The notes under the pieces: model-generated
What the model saw: the letters and a program-made list of their open reading frames with translations, nothing else
Database searches by the model: none
Told to the model about the DNA's origin: nothing
From: Pseudomonas fluorescens
GTDB taxonomy: Bacteria > Pseudomonadota > Gammaproteobacteria > Pseudomonadales > Pseudomonadaceae
Assembly (NCBI RefSeq): GCF_005938625.1
Contig: NZ_VCNJ01000030.1
Location: 62,001-126,000, forward strand
Length of the DNA: 64,000 nt
Reading direction: 5' to 3'
Shown: piece by piece, positions 15,555 to 24,900 of the stretch
Layout of the letters: each line of letters begins with the position of its first letter
Position numbering within the stretch: position 1 is the first letter of the stretch
Made by a program: the position numbers and the translations under genes

Positions 15555-18077
15555 ATGTTCCCGATGACACCCATCGCGGCTGCGCTTGCGCTGTTGTTTT
15601 GTGCCAGCGCAGCCGTGGCTTCCAGCAACGCCGGTACGACACCTCGCAGTCTGTTGGCGCAGGCCAAAGGTTTGCCGGCGGATTTCGAGGAGCATTTCTT
15701 TGATGTGCCTCTGGCGGTGCGGGTCGAAGTCGACCAACAACCGCTGGGCGAGGCCATGGTGGTGTTGTCCCGCGATGATCGCATCACCCTGCTCGAATTC
15801 ACCGACACCAGCGAAAACCGCTTCGGCGCCGCCGAACGGGAAAAGTGGGCGAGTTATCTCAAGCCCGGCGTGCCGCTGGGAGCGTGCAGTGGTTCGTGCC
15901 CGGATCAGTTTCTGGCGGTGCACTACAATCTGGAAAGCTCGCTGGTATCGATCGTTACCGAAAACGCTGAACGCGACGTGGCCGCCAAGCGCTATTACGA
16001 ACAACCTGACGGCGGCAGCAGTGGCTTGATGGTGCGTAACCAGCTCAATCTCAATGGCGGTCAGGATCAGGACCTTGGCGGACGCTTCGGCCTTGAGGCC
16101 AGCTCAAGCCTGGGCAACTGGAGCCAGACGCTCAACCTGCAAATGGCCCGCCTCGGCGGCCCGGACGACAAGCTTTATCACGCAATCCACGAGTTACACA
16201 CCCAGCGCGAACTGCAAGGCAGTTTTTTCCGTCTGGGCTATTTCACCCCCAATTCCGAAGGGCTGACCCGCCAGCCGCGCACATTCGGCACCAGCCCCGA
16301 CACCGCCGTCGGCGTCATGTATGGCAGCTCCGACAGCCTGGCCATCAACAGTCCGATGCCCAGCGTTTATCCGATCTATGTCACCGCCAACCGCCAGGGC
16401 TCGGTGGAAATCTGGCGCGATGGGTTGCTGATCAACACGCAATCAGTGCCCGCCGGTTTGCAGACCCTCGACACCCGGCCATTGCCCGGCGGCATCTATG
16501 AAGTGGAAGTGCGCCTGATCGAAGACGGCCAGATCACCTCCACCACCCAGGAGTTGGTGTACAAGCCCAACAACTGGCGCAACCTCGACGAACGCTGGCG
16601 CTATAACGTCTTCGCCGGTGAAGAAAAGAAACTGCTGAGCAACTGGGACACCCAGTCCAGCGGCAGCCCCACGGCCGGCGCTTCAGTGAACTACTTGTTG
16701 CACCCACGGGTGATTCTCGGCCTGGCGGCGCGGCAGATTCGCGAAAAACTGCAGTACGGCACCTCGATCGACTGGACCCTGGCCAATCACATCAGTCTGT
16801 ACGCCAACGTCTATAAAACCGAGGATTACGGCACCGGTCTCGATCTGCAAAGCCTCTATAACTATGGCTCGGGCAGCGTGGTCGTCAGCCACACCCGCAG
16901 CTGGCTCGACACCACTTACACCTACGACACCTTGCCGGACGGCACCCGCGTTCGCCCGCGCAATGTATTTGTCGGCCAGACCAGCAACTCGTCGCTGGCG
17001 CTCAACCATCGGCTCACCAGCAAAAGTTCGGTCAATGCGCGGATCGCCCACAGCGAAGGCAACGTCGAAGGCATGGGCGTGGATCTGGGCTGGACCCAGC
17101 GCACCGAACTGTTTGGCAGCGATGCCAGTTGGCGCCTGTCGCTGTTCGACCGGCCGGGCAGTTACAGCAGTGGCGATGCGCGCAATCGCGGGGTCGACTT
17201 GAGTGTCAACCTGGCACTTGGCGCGCCCGGCCAGCAAATCACCGGCAGCATCGGTTCACGTACGGCCCGCGACGGCGCGCGTGACAACAATGCCTCGCTC
17301 GGCTGGCGCAAGGATTTCAAGGATCACGTGCTGCAAAGCGTATCGGTCACCGCACTCACCGACACCTATGGCCTGGGCATGTCGAGCCTGACCAATTTCC
17401 GCACCGATGCGGTCAATGGCGATGCGTTTGTCCAGCGTTCGTCCTACAACGGCAATTTCACCGGCGGCCTCAACGTCGACAGCACGCTGGTGGTCGGCGG
17501 CCAGCAAATGCTCATGACCAGCCAGAGCGAGGTGCGCGGCGCCGGGCTGATTGTCGACGTTGAGTCGGACATCGAGGACATCGTCCTGCGCGCCGACGAT
17601 TACAGCGGCGGCGGGGCGGCCTTGAAACCGGGGCGCAATTTCATCCCGATCACCGCCTACCAGAACAGCTCGGTGAGTTTCGACTTCGAAGGCAACAACG
17701 TCCCGGCGGCGACCATCGAACCGGCACGCAGTCGTTATCACCTGAACAAGGGCGGCGTGGAATACCGCAAGGTGCGGGTGATGAGAACCCTGACCGTGCT
17801 CGGCCGGCTGATCGATGAGCAAGGACGCCCGCTCAAGGGCCATCACGTGATCAACCACGCCAGCCGTGGCGTCACCGAAGTCGATGGCTTCTTCTCGATG
17901 GAAATGAATGCCGGCTCGCCGACCCTGGAAGTACGACAGGGCAATCAGTTGCTGTGTCAGTTCCGTCTCGATGCCGGCAGCCATCGCAGTGAAAACAACG
18001 TGTTGATGATCGGCGACCTGCGGTGCACGCCGGACACGCTGGCCGATGTGACGACCACAGAACAGAAGGCGGGTTGA
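15555..18077 (+). CDS. CS1-type fimbrial outer-membrane usher (CooC/TcfC/CblC-like)
   Basis: An 840-residue outer-membrane usher that would translocate and assemble the fimbrial subunits. Signal peptide at residues 1-22 (MFPMTPIAAALALLFCASAA). The large middle part (about 130-700) has the beta-barrel plus plug pattern, for example 'GSVEIWRDGLLINTQSVPAGLQ' and 'PLPGGIYEVEVR'. The C-terminal part has the CS1-pili domain, with 'GVTEVDGFFSMEMNAG' and two cysteines near the end (LLCQFRL, LRCTPDT). The next gene starts 4 bp after the stop, so the operon is tight. Confidence 0.88.
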   Translation: MFPMTPIAAALALLFCASAAVASSNAGTTPRSLLAQAKGLPADFEEHFFDVPLAVRVEVDQQPLGEAMVVLSRDDRITLLEFTDTSENRFGAAEREKWASYLKPGVPLGACSGSCPDQFLAVHYNLESSLVSIVTENAERDVAAKRYYEQPDGGSSGLMVRNQLNLNGGQDQDLGGRFGLEASSSLGNWSQTLNLQMARLGGPDDKLYHAIHELHTQRELQGSFFRLGYFTPNSEGLTRQPRTFGTSPDTAVGVMYGSSDSLAINSPMPSVYPIYVTANRQGSVEIWRDGLLINTQSVPAGLQTLDTRPLPGGIYEVEVRLIEDGQITSTTQELVYKPNNWRNLDERWRYNVFAGEEKKLLSNWDTQSSGSPTAGASVNYLLHPRVILGLAARQIREKLQYGTSIDWTLANHISLYANVYKTEDYGTGLDLQSLYNYGSGSVVVSHTRSWLDTTYTYDTLPDGTRVRPRNVFVGQTSNSSLALNHRLTSKSSVNARIAHSEGNVEGMGVDLGWTQRTELFGSDASWRLSLFDRPGSYSSGDARNRGVDLSVNLALGAPGQQITGSIGSRTARDGARDNNASLGWRKDFKDHVLQSVSVTALTDTYGLGMSSLTNFRTDAVNGDAFVQRSSYNGNFTGGLNVDSTLVVGGQQMLMTSQSEVRGAGLIVDVESDIEDIVLRADDYSGGGAALKPGRNFIPITAYQNSSVSFDFEGNNVPAATIEPARSRYHLNKGGVEYRKVRVMRTLTVLGRLIDEQGRPLKGHHVINHASRGVTEVDGFFSMEMNAGSPTLEVRQGNQLLCQFRLDAGSHRSENNVLMIGDLRCTPDTLADVTTTEQKAG

Positions 18078-18081
18078 AGGG

Positions 18082-19296
18082 ATGAAATTGCTAGCAGGAA
18101 GCTTGGGATTGGCGCTGACGCTGGGTGTTGCCACGGCGCAGGCGGCCAGTCATGAAATTCGCGCGATGTTCCAGCCGGACCCTTCGCAGCCGAGCAAGAA
18201 CGTGTTCGTCAACAAGACCCCGAACAGTGGGTATTGCGCTAATTATCCAGACCAATGTGCGGATAACGCGATGTTCAGCATTCAGTTGCCGGTTCGTTTC
18301 AGTTCCACGCGCGCGCTCTATCAAGGTGAGGTCGTGCCGATAAAGGTGCCCGCCAATTGGCGACGATTGACAGTGACCAATGCGGATACGCAGGAAACGG
18401 AGAGTGTAGAAGTGCGCATCACCGGTATCGGTTCGAATTTCGTTCTGAGCCACCCCGCCAACGAGTTGGTTGGTGTAAGTGACCTTCTTGAAGGCCATCA
18501 GAAACTCTGGACCACCAGCAGTTGGGTCTATGCGCCTGCTCCCTGTCAGTACAGCGGCGTGGGGGCATTCGGCCCTGCCAGTTACCGGTTTTTCTGGAAA
18601 ACCCCCGTGGAGGCATTCTGTACCAAGAGAAACGCATACCCCATTCCGTCCATTTATTTCGACACGCTCGACTTCGCTTACGAATTGCGTACGCCTAATC
18701 CACTGGGCATGTCCTCTGGTCTCTACACCGGTTCCATGGCTTACAGCCTTGGCAATGGCGGCGATTTCGATCTGGGGCCGTTGATGCAACCGGACGACGC
18801 CAACCTGACCCTGGACTTCGTACTCGACGTGCAGCACACCCTCAAGGTCGATCTGCCACCGGGTGGCAGCCAGGTGTCACTGGAGCCGGAAGGTGGGTGG
18901 TCGCGCTGGATCGACAGCGGGCGCAAGCCGACGCGGATTTTCCGCGATCAGTTGTTCTACTTGTCAGCGTCGTCGCGCTTCAAGGTCAAGATGCTGTGCA
19001 ACTCCACCGGCGGCACGGCCTGCAAGCTTGGCAGTGCGCAGGGCAATACCACCGAGGTTGAGGTCGGCCTGTCGCTGCCGCCGGGCATTACCGGCGCCGG
19101 CGGTGGCAATGTCGCCCGTCTGCCCTTGCGCCACGACGAATGGGAAGGGCCGTTTCAGCCCAGCCTGTACGTGGATCGCAAACCCGGCACGCTGCACTTC
19201 AACATGACTCCGTTTGCCATCGACTTTCTCCTGCGCCCCGGCTTGAACGACCGGCTGCGCGGCAACATCACCATTATCTGGGACTCGGAAGCATGA
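18082..19296 (+). CDS. CblD-like fimbrial tip adhesin / initiator (copy 1)
   Basis: A 404-residue secreted protein with a signal peptide (MKLLAGSLGLALTLGVATAQA). It belongs to the CblD/CooD family, whose members sit at the pilus tip, start assembly and can bind host surfaces. Family features are IRAMFQPDPSQP at the mature N-terminus, NSGYCANYPDQC, a central cysteine pair, 'SSGLYTGSMAYSLG', 'LDFVLDVQHTLKVDLPPGG', and a C-terminal 'GNITIIWDSEA' strand that would be donated to the chaperone. A second copy of the same family lies at 20661-21884. The two share long near-identical blocks (for example TLDFVLDVQHTLKVD) and differ more in the N-terminal half. Confidence 0.87.
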   Translation: MKLLAGSLGLALTLGVATAQAASHEIRAMFQPDPSQPSKNVFVNKTPNSGYCANYPDQCADNAMFSIQLPVRFSSTRALYQGEVVPIKVPANWRRLTVTNADTQETESVEVRITGIGSNFVLSHPANELVGVSDLLEGHQKLWTTSSWVYAPAPCQYSGVGAFGPASYRFFWKTPVEAFCTKRNAYPIPSIYFDTLDFAYELRTPNPLGMSSGLYTGSMAYSLGNGGDFDLGPLMQPDDANLTLDFVLDVQHTLKVDLPPGGSQVSLEPEGGWSRWIDSGRKPTRIFRDQLFYLSASSRFKVKMLCNSTGGTACKLGSAQGNTTEVEVGLSLPPGITGAGGGNVARLPLRHDEWEGPFQPSLYVDRKPGTLHFNMTPFAIDFLLRPGLNDRLRGNITIIWDSEA

Positions 19297-19340
19297 CCGT
19301 CCGTGTCTGGCCTTCTGCACATTTCAGGGAGTTGAAGACA

Positions 19341-20084
19341 ATGAACCGTGGTTTTCTGCTGAGCCTGCTCAGCGTGTTTTGCCTGACGGCGCAGGCCGGC
19401 CCGCAGATCAATGTCGGCACCGTGTACGACTATCTCGATGCCGACAAAAGTACCTACCTCAAACGGGTATTCAACAGCGGCGACGCCACCGCGTTCGTCA
19501 AGATCAATGTGCTGGAAATTGTCTACGGCGCTGATGGCGCTCCGCAGGAAATTCCCGTCGAAAATGCCGCCGACGGCGCCTCGCGCAATGGCCTGATGGC
19601 CAGCCCCGCACGGCTGATCGTGCCGGCTCAGGGCATGCAGGGCACGCGGTTGTTGTACATGGGCGTGCGTGATCGTGAACGCTATTTCCGTGTGCGTTTC
19701 GTACCCGTGGTGCCGGAACAGGAAGACGATTTTGTCGTCAGCAGTGAAGAGCGCGACGACTACAAGAAGTCCCTGACGGCCGGCGTCAACGTGATGACCG
19801 GCTTCGGCACGATCTTTTTCGTGCGGCCCAGGGATGCCCGCTTCGCCACGGTCGTCAATGACACTGACAGCCGTTACGAGCTACGCAACGACGGCAACAC
19901 GGTGATCATCGTCGACGAATTCAAAAGCTGTTCGCTGGCCAAGGAAACCGATTGCGGCGCCACCACCAAGCACCATGTGCTGGCGGGCAAGAGCTTTGCT
20001 TTCGATAAAGAGAAAGGTCGCGAATACCGCTTCTTCCTGATCGAAGGCAGCGAGAAGAAAACCATGAAGATCGCCAGTCGCTAG
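19341..20084 (+). CDS. CS1-type fimbrial periplasmic chaperone (CooB/CblB-like)
   Basis: A 247-residue periplasmic protein, starting at the ATG at 19341. Signal peptide MNRGFLLSLLSVFCLTAQA. It has the two-domain chaperone layout: an N-terminal domain with 'QINVGTVYDYLDADKSTYLKRVFN', a linker with MASPARLIVPAQGMQGTRLLYM, and a C-terminal domain with a cysteine pair (SCSLAKETDC). It would hold subunits before delivery to the usher. The frame is open further upstream but has no signal peptide there. The gene comes after the first tip gene instead of before the pilin gene, as in classical CS1 operons. Confidence 0.85.
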   Translation: MNRGFLLSLLSVFCLTAQAGPQINVGTVYDYLDADKSTYLKRVFNSGDATAFVKINVLEIVYGADGAPQEIPVENAADGASRNGLMASPARLIVPAQGMQGTRLLYMGVRDRERYFRVRFVPVVPEQEDDFVVSSEERDDYKKSLTAGVNVMTGFGTIFFVRPRDARFATVVNDTDSRYELRNDGNTVIIVDEFKSCSLAKETDCGATTKHHVLAGKSFAFDKEKGREYRFFLIEGSEKKTMKIASR

Positions 20085-20117
20085 GCCGGTTTTCCAATGA
20101 CGCATCGGGTAACCCAC

Positions 20118-20621
20118 ATGATCAAGCAATCCATCGCCGGCGCATTGCTGGCCGCTACCGCGCTGGTCGGCGCCGGGGCGTGGGCCGCGCGCGAAGAACA
20201 CACCTTCGAAGTGTCCCTGACCATTCCCAGTCGCCCGTTCTACATCATCCCGGCCGAGCCGGACTGGATCCACCGCCCGCAACGACTGGCGTGGGATTAC
20301 CCGCGCGCCACCCTCGGCGGTCTCGAGAAAAATTTCGATGTGCGTCATGACAGCAGCGCAATCGAGGCTCGCCTGGGGGCCGAGCCGTTCCTGGAAAATG
20401 GCCGCCCCGGCGAAATCATCGAGCTGCAGGTCACCTTCAATGGCGTCGAATTGAGCTCGCACATCATCCCGCGTCAGGTGCTCTCGCAGGAAGAGGCCGC
20501 CACCGGTAAACGCGTGGCGTTGAAGATCGAACCGATTGAACCCGCCGGCGGTTATCGCTCAGGGGATTACAACGGCAACGTGGTGTTGCTGTTCAACGCG
20601 CGGGCACCGGGGGCGCAATGA
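20118..20621 (+). CDS. CS1-type fimbrial subunit, second (probably minor) pilin
   Basis: A 167-residue secreted subunit related to the major pilin at 14959-15444. Signal peptide MIKQSIAGALLAATALVGAGAWA, then 'HTFEVSLTIPSRPFYIIPAEPDW', corresponding to 'HSISLVAHVPTNGFYVVPTDPD' in the major pilin, and 'SGDYNGNVVLLFNA' at the end. An in-frame ATG at 20097 would add seven residues in front of the signal peptide; neither start has a strong Shine-Dalgarno. It lies between the chaperone and the second tip gene, which suggests a minor or adaptor subunit. Confidence 0.82.
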   Translation: MIKQSIAGALLAATALVGAGAWAAREEHTFEVSLTIPSRPFYIIPAEPDWIHRPQRLAWDYPRATLGGLEKNFDVRHDSSAIEARLGAEPFLENGRPGEIIELQVTFNGVELSSHIIPRQVLSQEEAATGKRVALKIEPIEPAGGYRSGDYNGNVVLLFNARAPGAQ

Positions 20622-20660
20622 AAACAACACAGATCAGGCTCATCAGAGGCAGGACGAATA

Positions 20661-21884
20661 ATGAAAAGGTACATTTGGCTGGCATGGCTGGCAGCGTTCA
20701 GCATTTCTGAGGCGCATGGGATCAATCAGGAAATCCGCGCGCTGTTTCAACCGGACCCTTCCAAGCCAAACAAGAATGCCTTCATCAACAAAACGCCGAA
20801 CAGTGGTTATTGCGCGTCGTATCCGGCGGAATGCAACGGCTATCAGATGTTCAGCATCGAGTTGCCCATTCGTTTCAACTCCACCCGTTATGTGGGGATC
20901 TTTGACTGGGCGGCTGTCAAGGCACCGGCCAATTGGCGACGCCTGACGGTGACCAACGAACAGACCCAGGAAACGCACACGCTGGAAGTGCGCATCAGCG
21001 GCATGGGTTCCAGGTATGTCCTCAGCGTTCCAGCCAAGCAGTTGGCAGGCGGCAGCAACGCCCTTGAAGGCCATCGGCGGCTATGGACCACAGACACCTG
21101 GGTTCATGGAATTCCTGCCCCGTGTCGCTACAGCGGCGTCGGTGAGTATGGCGAGGAGTATTTCCGGTTTTTCTGGAAAACTCCTGAAGAAACTCACTGT
21201 GTCAAGGTGCCGGCCTTCCATATTCCGTCGATGTATTTCGACAAACTGGATTTTGCCTACGAGCTGCGAACCCCCGACCCGTTGAACATGTCATCGGGGC
21301 GCTATACCGGCTCAATGGCATATAGCCTGGGACCCGGCGCCGATTTCGATATGGGCAAACTGTTCGAACCGGATGACAGCAGCCTGACCCTGGATTTCGT
21401 GCTGGATGTGCAGCACACCCTGAAAGTGGATATTCCGCCCGGGGGCAATCACATTGCGCTGCAACCTCAAGGTGGCTGGCAGCGCTGGCTCGACAGTGGA
21501 CGCAAGCCTGTGCGGCTTTTTCGCGATCAGATCTTCCATATCTCGGCGTCGTCGAAATTCACCATGAAGCTCGAATGCGAGCACTCTCCAGGCTTGGGCT
21601 CGGGCTGCGCCATCATGGATCGTGAGTCGGGGGTCGCCGGGCCGGTGGCCGTCAGTGTCAGTCTGCCCAATGGCCTGACCGACAGCGCTGGCCAACCGGT
21701 ACGGCGCAAACTGTTGGGGCGTGAATCTTCCGGCGCCTTCCAGCCCGGTCATTACATCGACCGCAAGCCGGGCACCTTGCACTTCGAGATCGGCGAGCAG
21801 GACACCGACTGGCTGATCAAAAATGCCACGGACAAACCCTATCGCGGCAATATCACGGTGATCTGGGATTCTGAAGCGGGTTAG
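20661..21884 (+). CDS. CblD-like fimbrial tip adhesin / initiator (copy 2)
   Basis: A 407-residue secreted protein and paralogue of the tip gene at 18082-19296. Signal peptide MKRYIWLAWLAAFSISEAHG, then INQEIRALFQPDPSKP. The family cysteines and the blocks 'NSGYCASYPAEC', 'DFAYELRTPDPLNMSSG' and 'GNITVIWDSEAG' are all present. Conservation with copy 1 is highest in the C-terminal half, which contacts chaperone and usher, and lower in the N-terminal half, which is where ligand binding would be expected. It is the last gene of the operon and is followed by a bidirectional hairpin. Confidence 0.87.
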   Translation: MKRYIWLAWLAAFSISEAHGINQEIRALFQPDPSKPNKNAFINKTPNSGYCASYPAECNGYQMFSIELPIRFNSTRYVGIFDWAAVKAPANWRRLTVTNEQTQETHTLEVRISGMGSRYVLSVPAKQLAGGSNALEGHRRLWTTDTWVHGIPAPCRYSGVGEYGEEYFRFFWKTPEETHCVKVPAFHIPSMYFDKLDFAYELRTPDPLNMSSGRYTGSMAYSLGPGADFDMGKLFEPDDSSLTLDFVLDVQHTLKVDIPPGGNHIALQPQGGWQRWLDSGRKPVRLFRDQIFHISASSKFTMKLECEHSPGLGSGCAIMDRESGVAGPVAVSVSLPNGLTDSAGQPVRRKLLGRESSGAFQPGHYIDRKPGTLHFEIGEQDTDWLIKNATDKPYRGNITVIWDSEAG

Positions 21885-21891
21885 GCGCGGT

Positions 21892-21929
21892 GCCACTCGG
21901 TCAGCCGATGGCGGGGCTGATCGAGTGGC
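21892..21929. terminator. Bidirectional hairpin between convergent fimbrial operon and toxin T2
   Basis: GCCACTCGGTCAGCC (21892-21906) pairs with GGCTGATCGAGTGGC (21915-21929), 15 bp with a single mismatch and an 8-nt loop. It lies in the 57-bp gap between the two converging stop codons. Confidence 0.7.
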
Positions 21930-21941
21930 CAACAGTCGCCG

Positions 21942-24900
21942 TCAGAGGCCTGCCTTGGCCAGGGCTTCACGGGTCAGTTTTCTGGACAGGTCGTTGCGCT
22001 CGTAAGCGATTTTATCGCTCAGTCGTTGATACGTTTTTTCGCTCATGGGGTCGCCGCTGAACACGTCCTTGTGGGATGCGCCCAATTGATCGGCAAGCTT
22101 TTCCAGATTCCGCTGCAACTCCTTCAGCGGTGTCTCGGGTGTGGCGTTGGCCCATTGCGCCTGCGCCTTGCGCAAGTCTTCGAGCAACCCTGGTTTCTCC
22201 GCGAAAAAAATATCATTGGTTTGATATTCGTCCGGGTGGGTACTCCGTAAATGCTCTTCCCAGAAGTTTTCGTAGTAGAGGTCGATCATCCCGTTGATCA
22301 TCCCGTCGCCTTGTTCACGCTTGACGATCATCCGGTAGGCAATATCGATTTTGTCCGCATCGACCCCTGCACGAGGCCGGTAAACCATGCCCTCGGACTG
22401 CCAGGGCAGGTCCAGTCGCCCGGCCAGTGCTGTTTCGTATGCCAAATGAACTTCCACTTCATCCGGTGCGGGTTTGCGCGGGTCTATGAGGTTTTGCAGT
22501 TCCTGGTTTTTGTACTCGACTCGGGCTTCATCGGTGACCCGGTTCAGTCGCGATGCGCTGCGTGCCAGGCGTACGAGGCTGTCCTCCAACTGGCTGGGGG
22601 AAGTCGATTCGTTGTGGGCCTTGGATACCAGTACTTTGATACCCAGTGAGTTGAACAGTTGAGCACCGAGATCCTCGCAGTCTTGTGGTGACACAATCTG
22701 CTCGAACAGCTTTTCGCGCAGTGCCGAGTCGATCGCGGCGGCGTCGACCATTTCCCAGACCCGCTGGGTCAGGCGTCTGCGGCCCTGATCCGTCTGGTAG
22801 TCGGCGCTCTCGCGTTGCTTGCGAATCACGCTGAAAAACCCGCTTGAATCAGGTTCGGCCATCAGGTCATGCCAGGACTCGTTGCGGTACTTGCTGAGCG
22901 ATCCTGACGGGCTGAAGTCGATGGATTCCCGGGGGAACAACTGCCAGTGACTGATTTCGTTTTCGGCCGCCGGAAAATAGTCCTGCACCAGACTCAAGCC
23001 TGTGGATTCACGGTACTTGCCCAATCGCAGCCGATCCTCATTGGATAATCGTGATGTATCCAAACGAGCACGGCTGAGAATAAATGCCTGACTGGAGCCG
23101 GAAGTCACTTCGGGCAAGCTGTTGATGGGCGCCTCGCGCATGTCCAGCATAAAGCTTCGTGAGCGTTGTTTGGCGACCTCGCCGATATTGAACAAACCCT
23201 CGGGCCAGGTGTTGATCCGGGTCTTGGCCAAGTGCAGTGCAGTCAAGTGATCCATTCGCCCGACATCCGGTGGCAGGCTCAGCGGATTGCCGTTCAGATT
23301 CAGCGTCCGCAATTGTTCCAGGGCGCTGAGTTGCTGGCGGGACTCGGCGGTCAATTCGATACGGTTATCAGCCAGATCCAGATCCTTGAGTTGGCGCATC
23401 AGCCCAGTGATCGACGGTACTTCTTTTAAACCGCACTGGCGGGCGCTCAATTGGCGAAGGTCAGAGAAGCTGCTGAGCAGTGCGCTCGGGTCTGGCGACA
23501 GGCGCGCCCGGTCAAGTTTCAGGGCAGTGATGCGATCAAAGTATTTCTTCATTTTTGGACGCTTGATCAGGTCAATCCACCAGCGTTCGACGTCATACCC
23601 CATGAGTTCGGAAGACAGGTCCAGCGTGTAGCCTTGTTCGGGATGGACGCTGCGCGCGCCGAAAATTTCGCTCTCGCGATCAAAGCATCTGGACAGTGCC
23701 TGCCTGATGAATAGTCCGCCGTTGTGCATGTAGTCGTATGACGGGTGCGAGGCACCTGTCTCGGGATCATGGGAGGAATAGTCCTCAGTCCAGCGCCTCA
23801 GCTCAATACGAAGTTCCTCGCGTTCTGCTTCAAGGCGTTCGATGGCTTCCCCCGGTTCGCCCTTGCGTGTCAACGCTTCGAGGAATGCGGTCACTTCCCT
23901 CTGCTCCATTGTTGGATAGAGATCCTTGATCCGCTCCTCCGGCGTTGACCCACGAAGAAACCGTGGCCAGCCACGCACCAGCGTTTCGGTTTCGATACTC
24001 GCCACCACTCGAATCGGCGGCTCGGCCAGTACGGCTCGACGCTCGGCAGGTTCGGCCGATTGCTCCATGATCCACAGTTTGAGCGCGCGCCCCTGACCCC
24101 GCTGATAGCCAACGCTCGACAGCGTTTCGGCCGGGACGGCCTGCAGAATCGCTTCGTAGAAGTCGCTGGCGGCGTGCAGCGAACGGTTGTTGGCGTCGAG
24201 CACTTCGTAGCGGCCATGCTCGTCACGGATCAGCCGCCTGACGCTGGTCGGGTCCTCGGGGCCAGCGCTGCAACGCAATGGCCCGTCATAGCTGCCGTCG
24301 CGGACTTCGATACGCAGATCGCCGAAGGTGCCGGTCTGCACGCGCAAGGTGTTGAGCGCGAGCCGTTCGGTGTCGGCGGTCATCGATTCGTCGCGGTAAA
24401 AACCGTCGTAGGCGCGCACGGCAGTGGCTTCGAAATTCAGCTCGCGGGCCTGGGTCTTGAGGCGCAATGGCAGGCGGTTTTCATCAGCGATACGCTGCAG
24501 CTCAGCGGGTGAGGCCTGCGCCACAAGTTTTTCCGCCAGCGGCAGTGGCAGTTCCGGGAAGGTCCGCCTGACCACGCGCAAATCGACTTTGCCGGATTGT
24601 TCGGTGGCCTGGTACATGCGGTCGGCCACGGCACTGCGGCGCTCATCGACAGCGTCCGCGAGGCGACTGCGCAGTGCGCTGACGCGTTCGTTACGGGCGA
24701 CATCGCTGCCGAGCAACTGCTTGAGATCGTCCTCGGCGAGAAAATCCAGCACGCGCTCCGGCAGTCTGCCGGCGTTGAGGTCAGCGAGGCTGATGCTCAA
24801 GGTCGCCGCGGGCGCGGCCTGCGGGTTGCCATACTTGTGCGAATAGCCGGTCAGGCTGGCATCGGCGTAAACCTCCAGCGCTTTGCTGGAAGGCCAGCCC

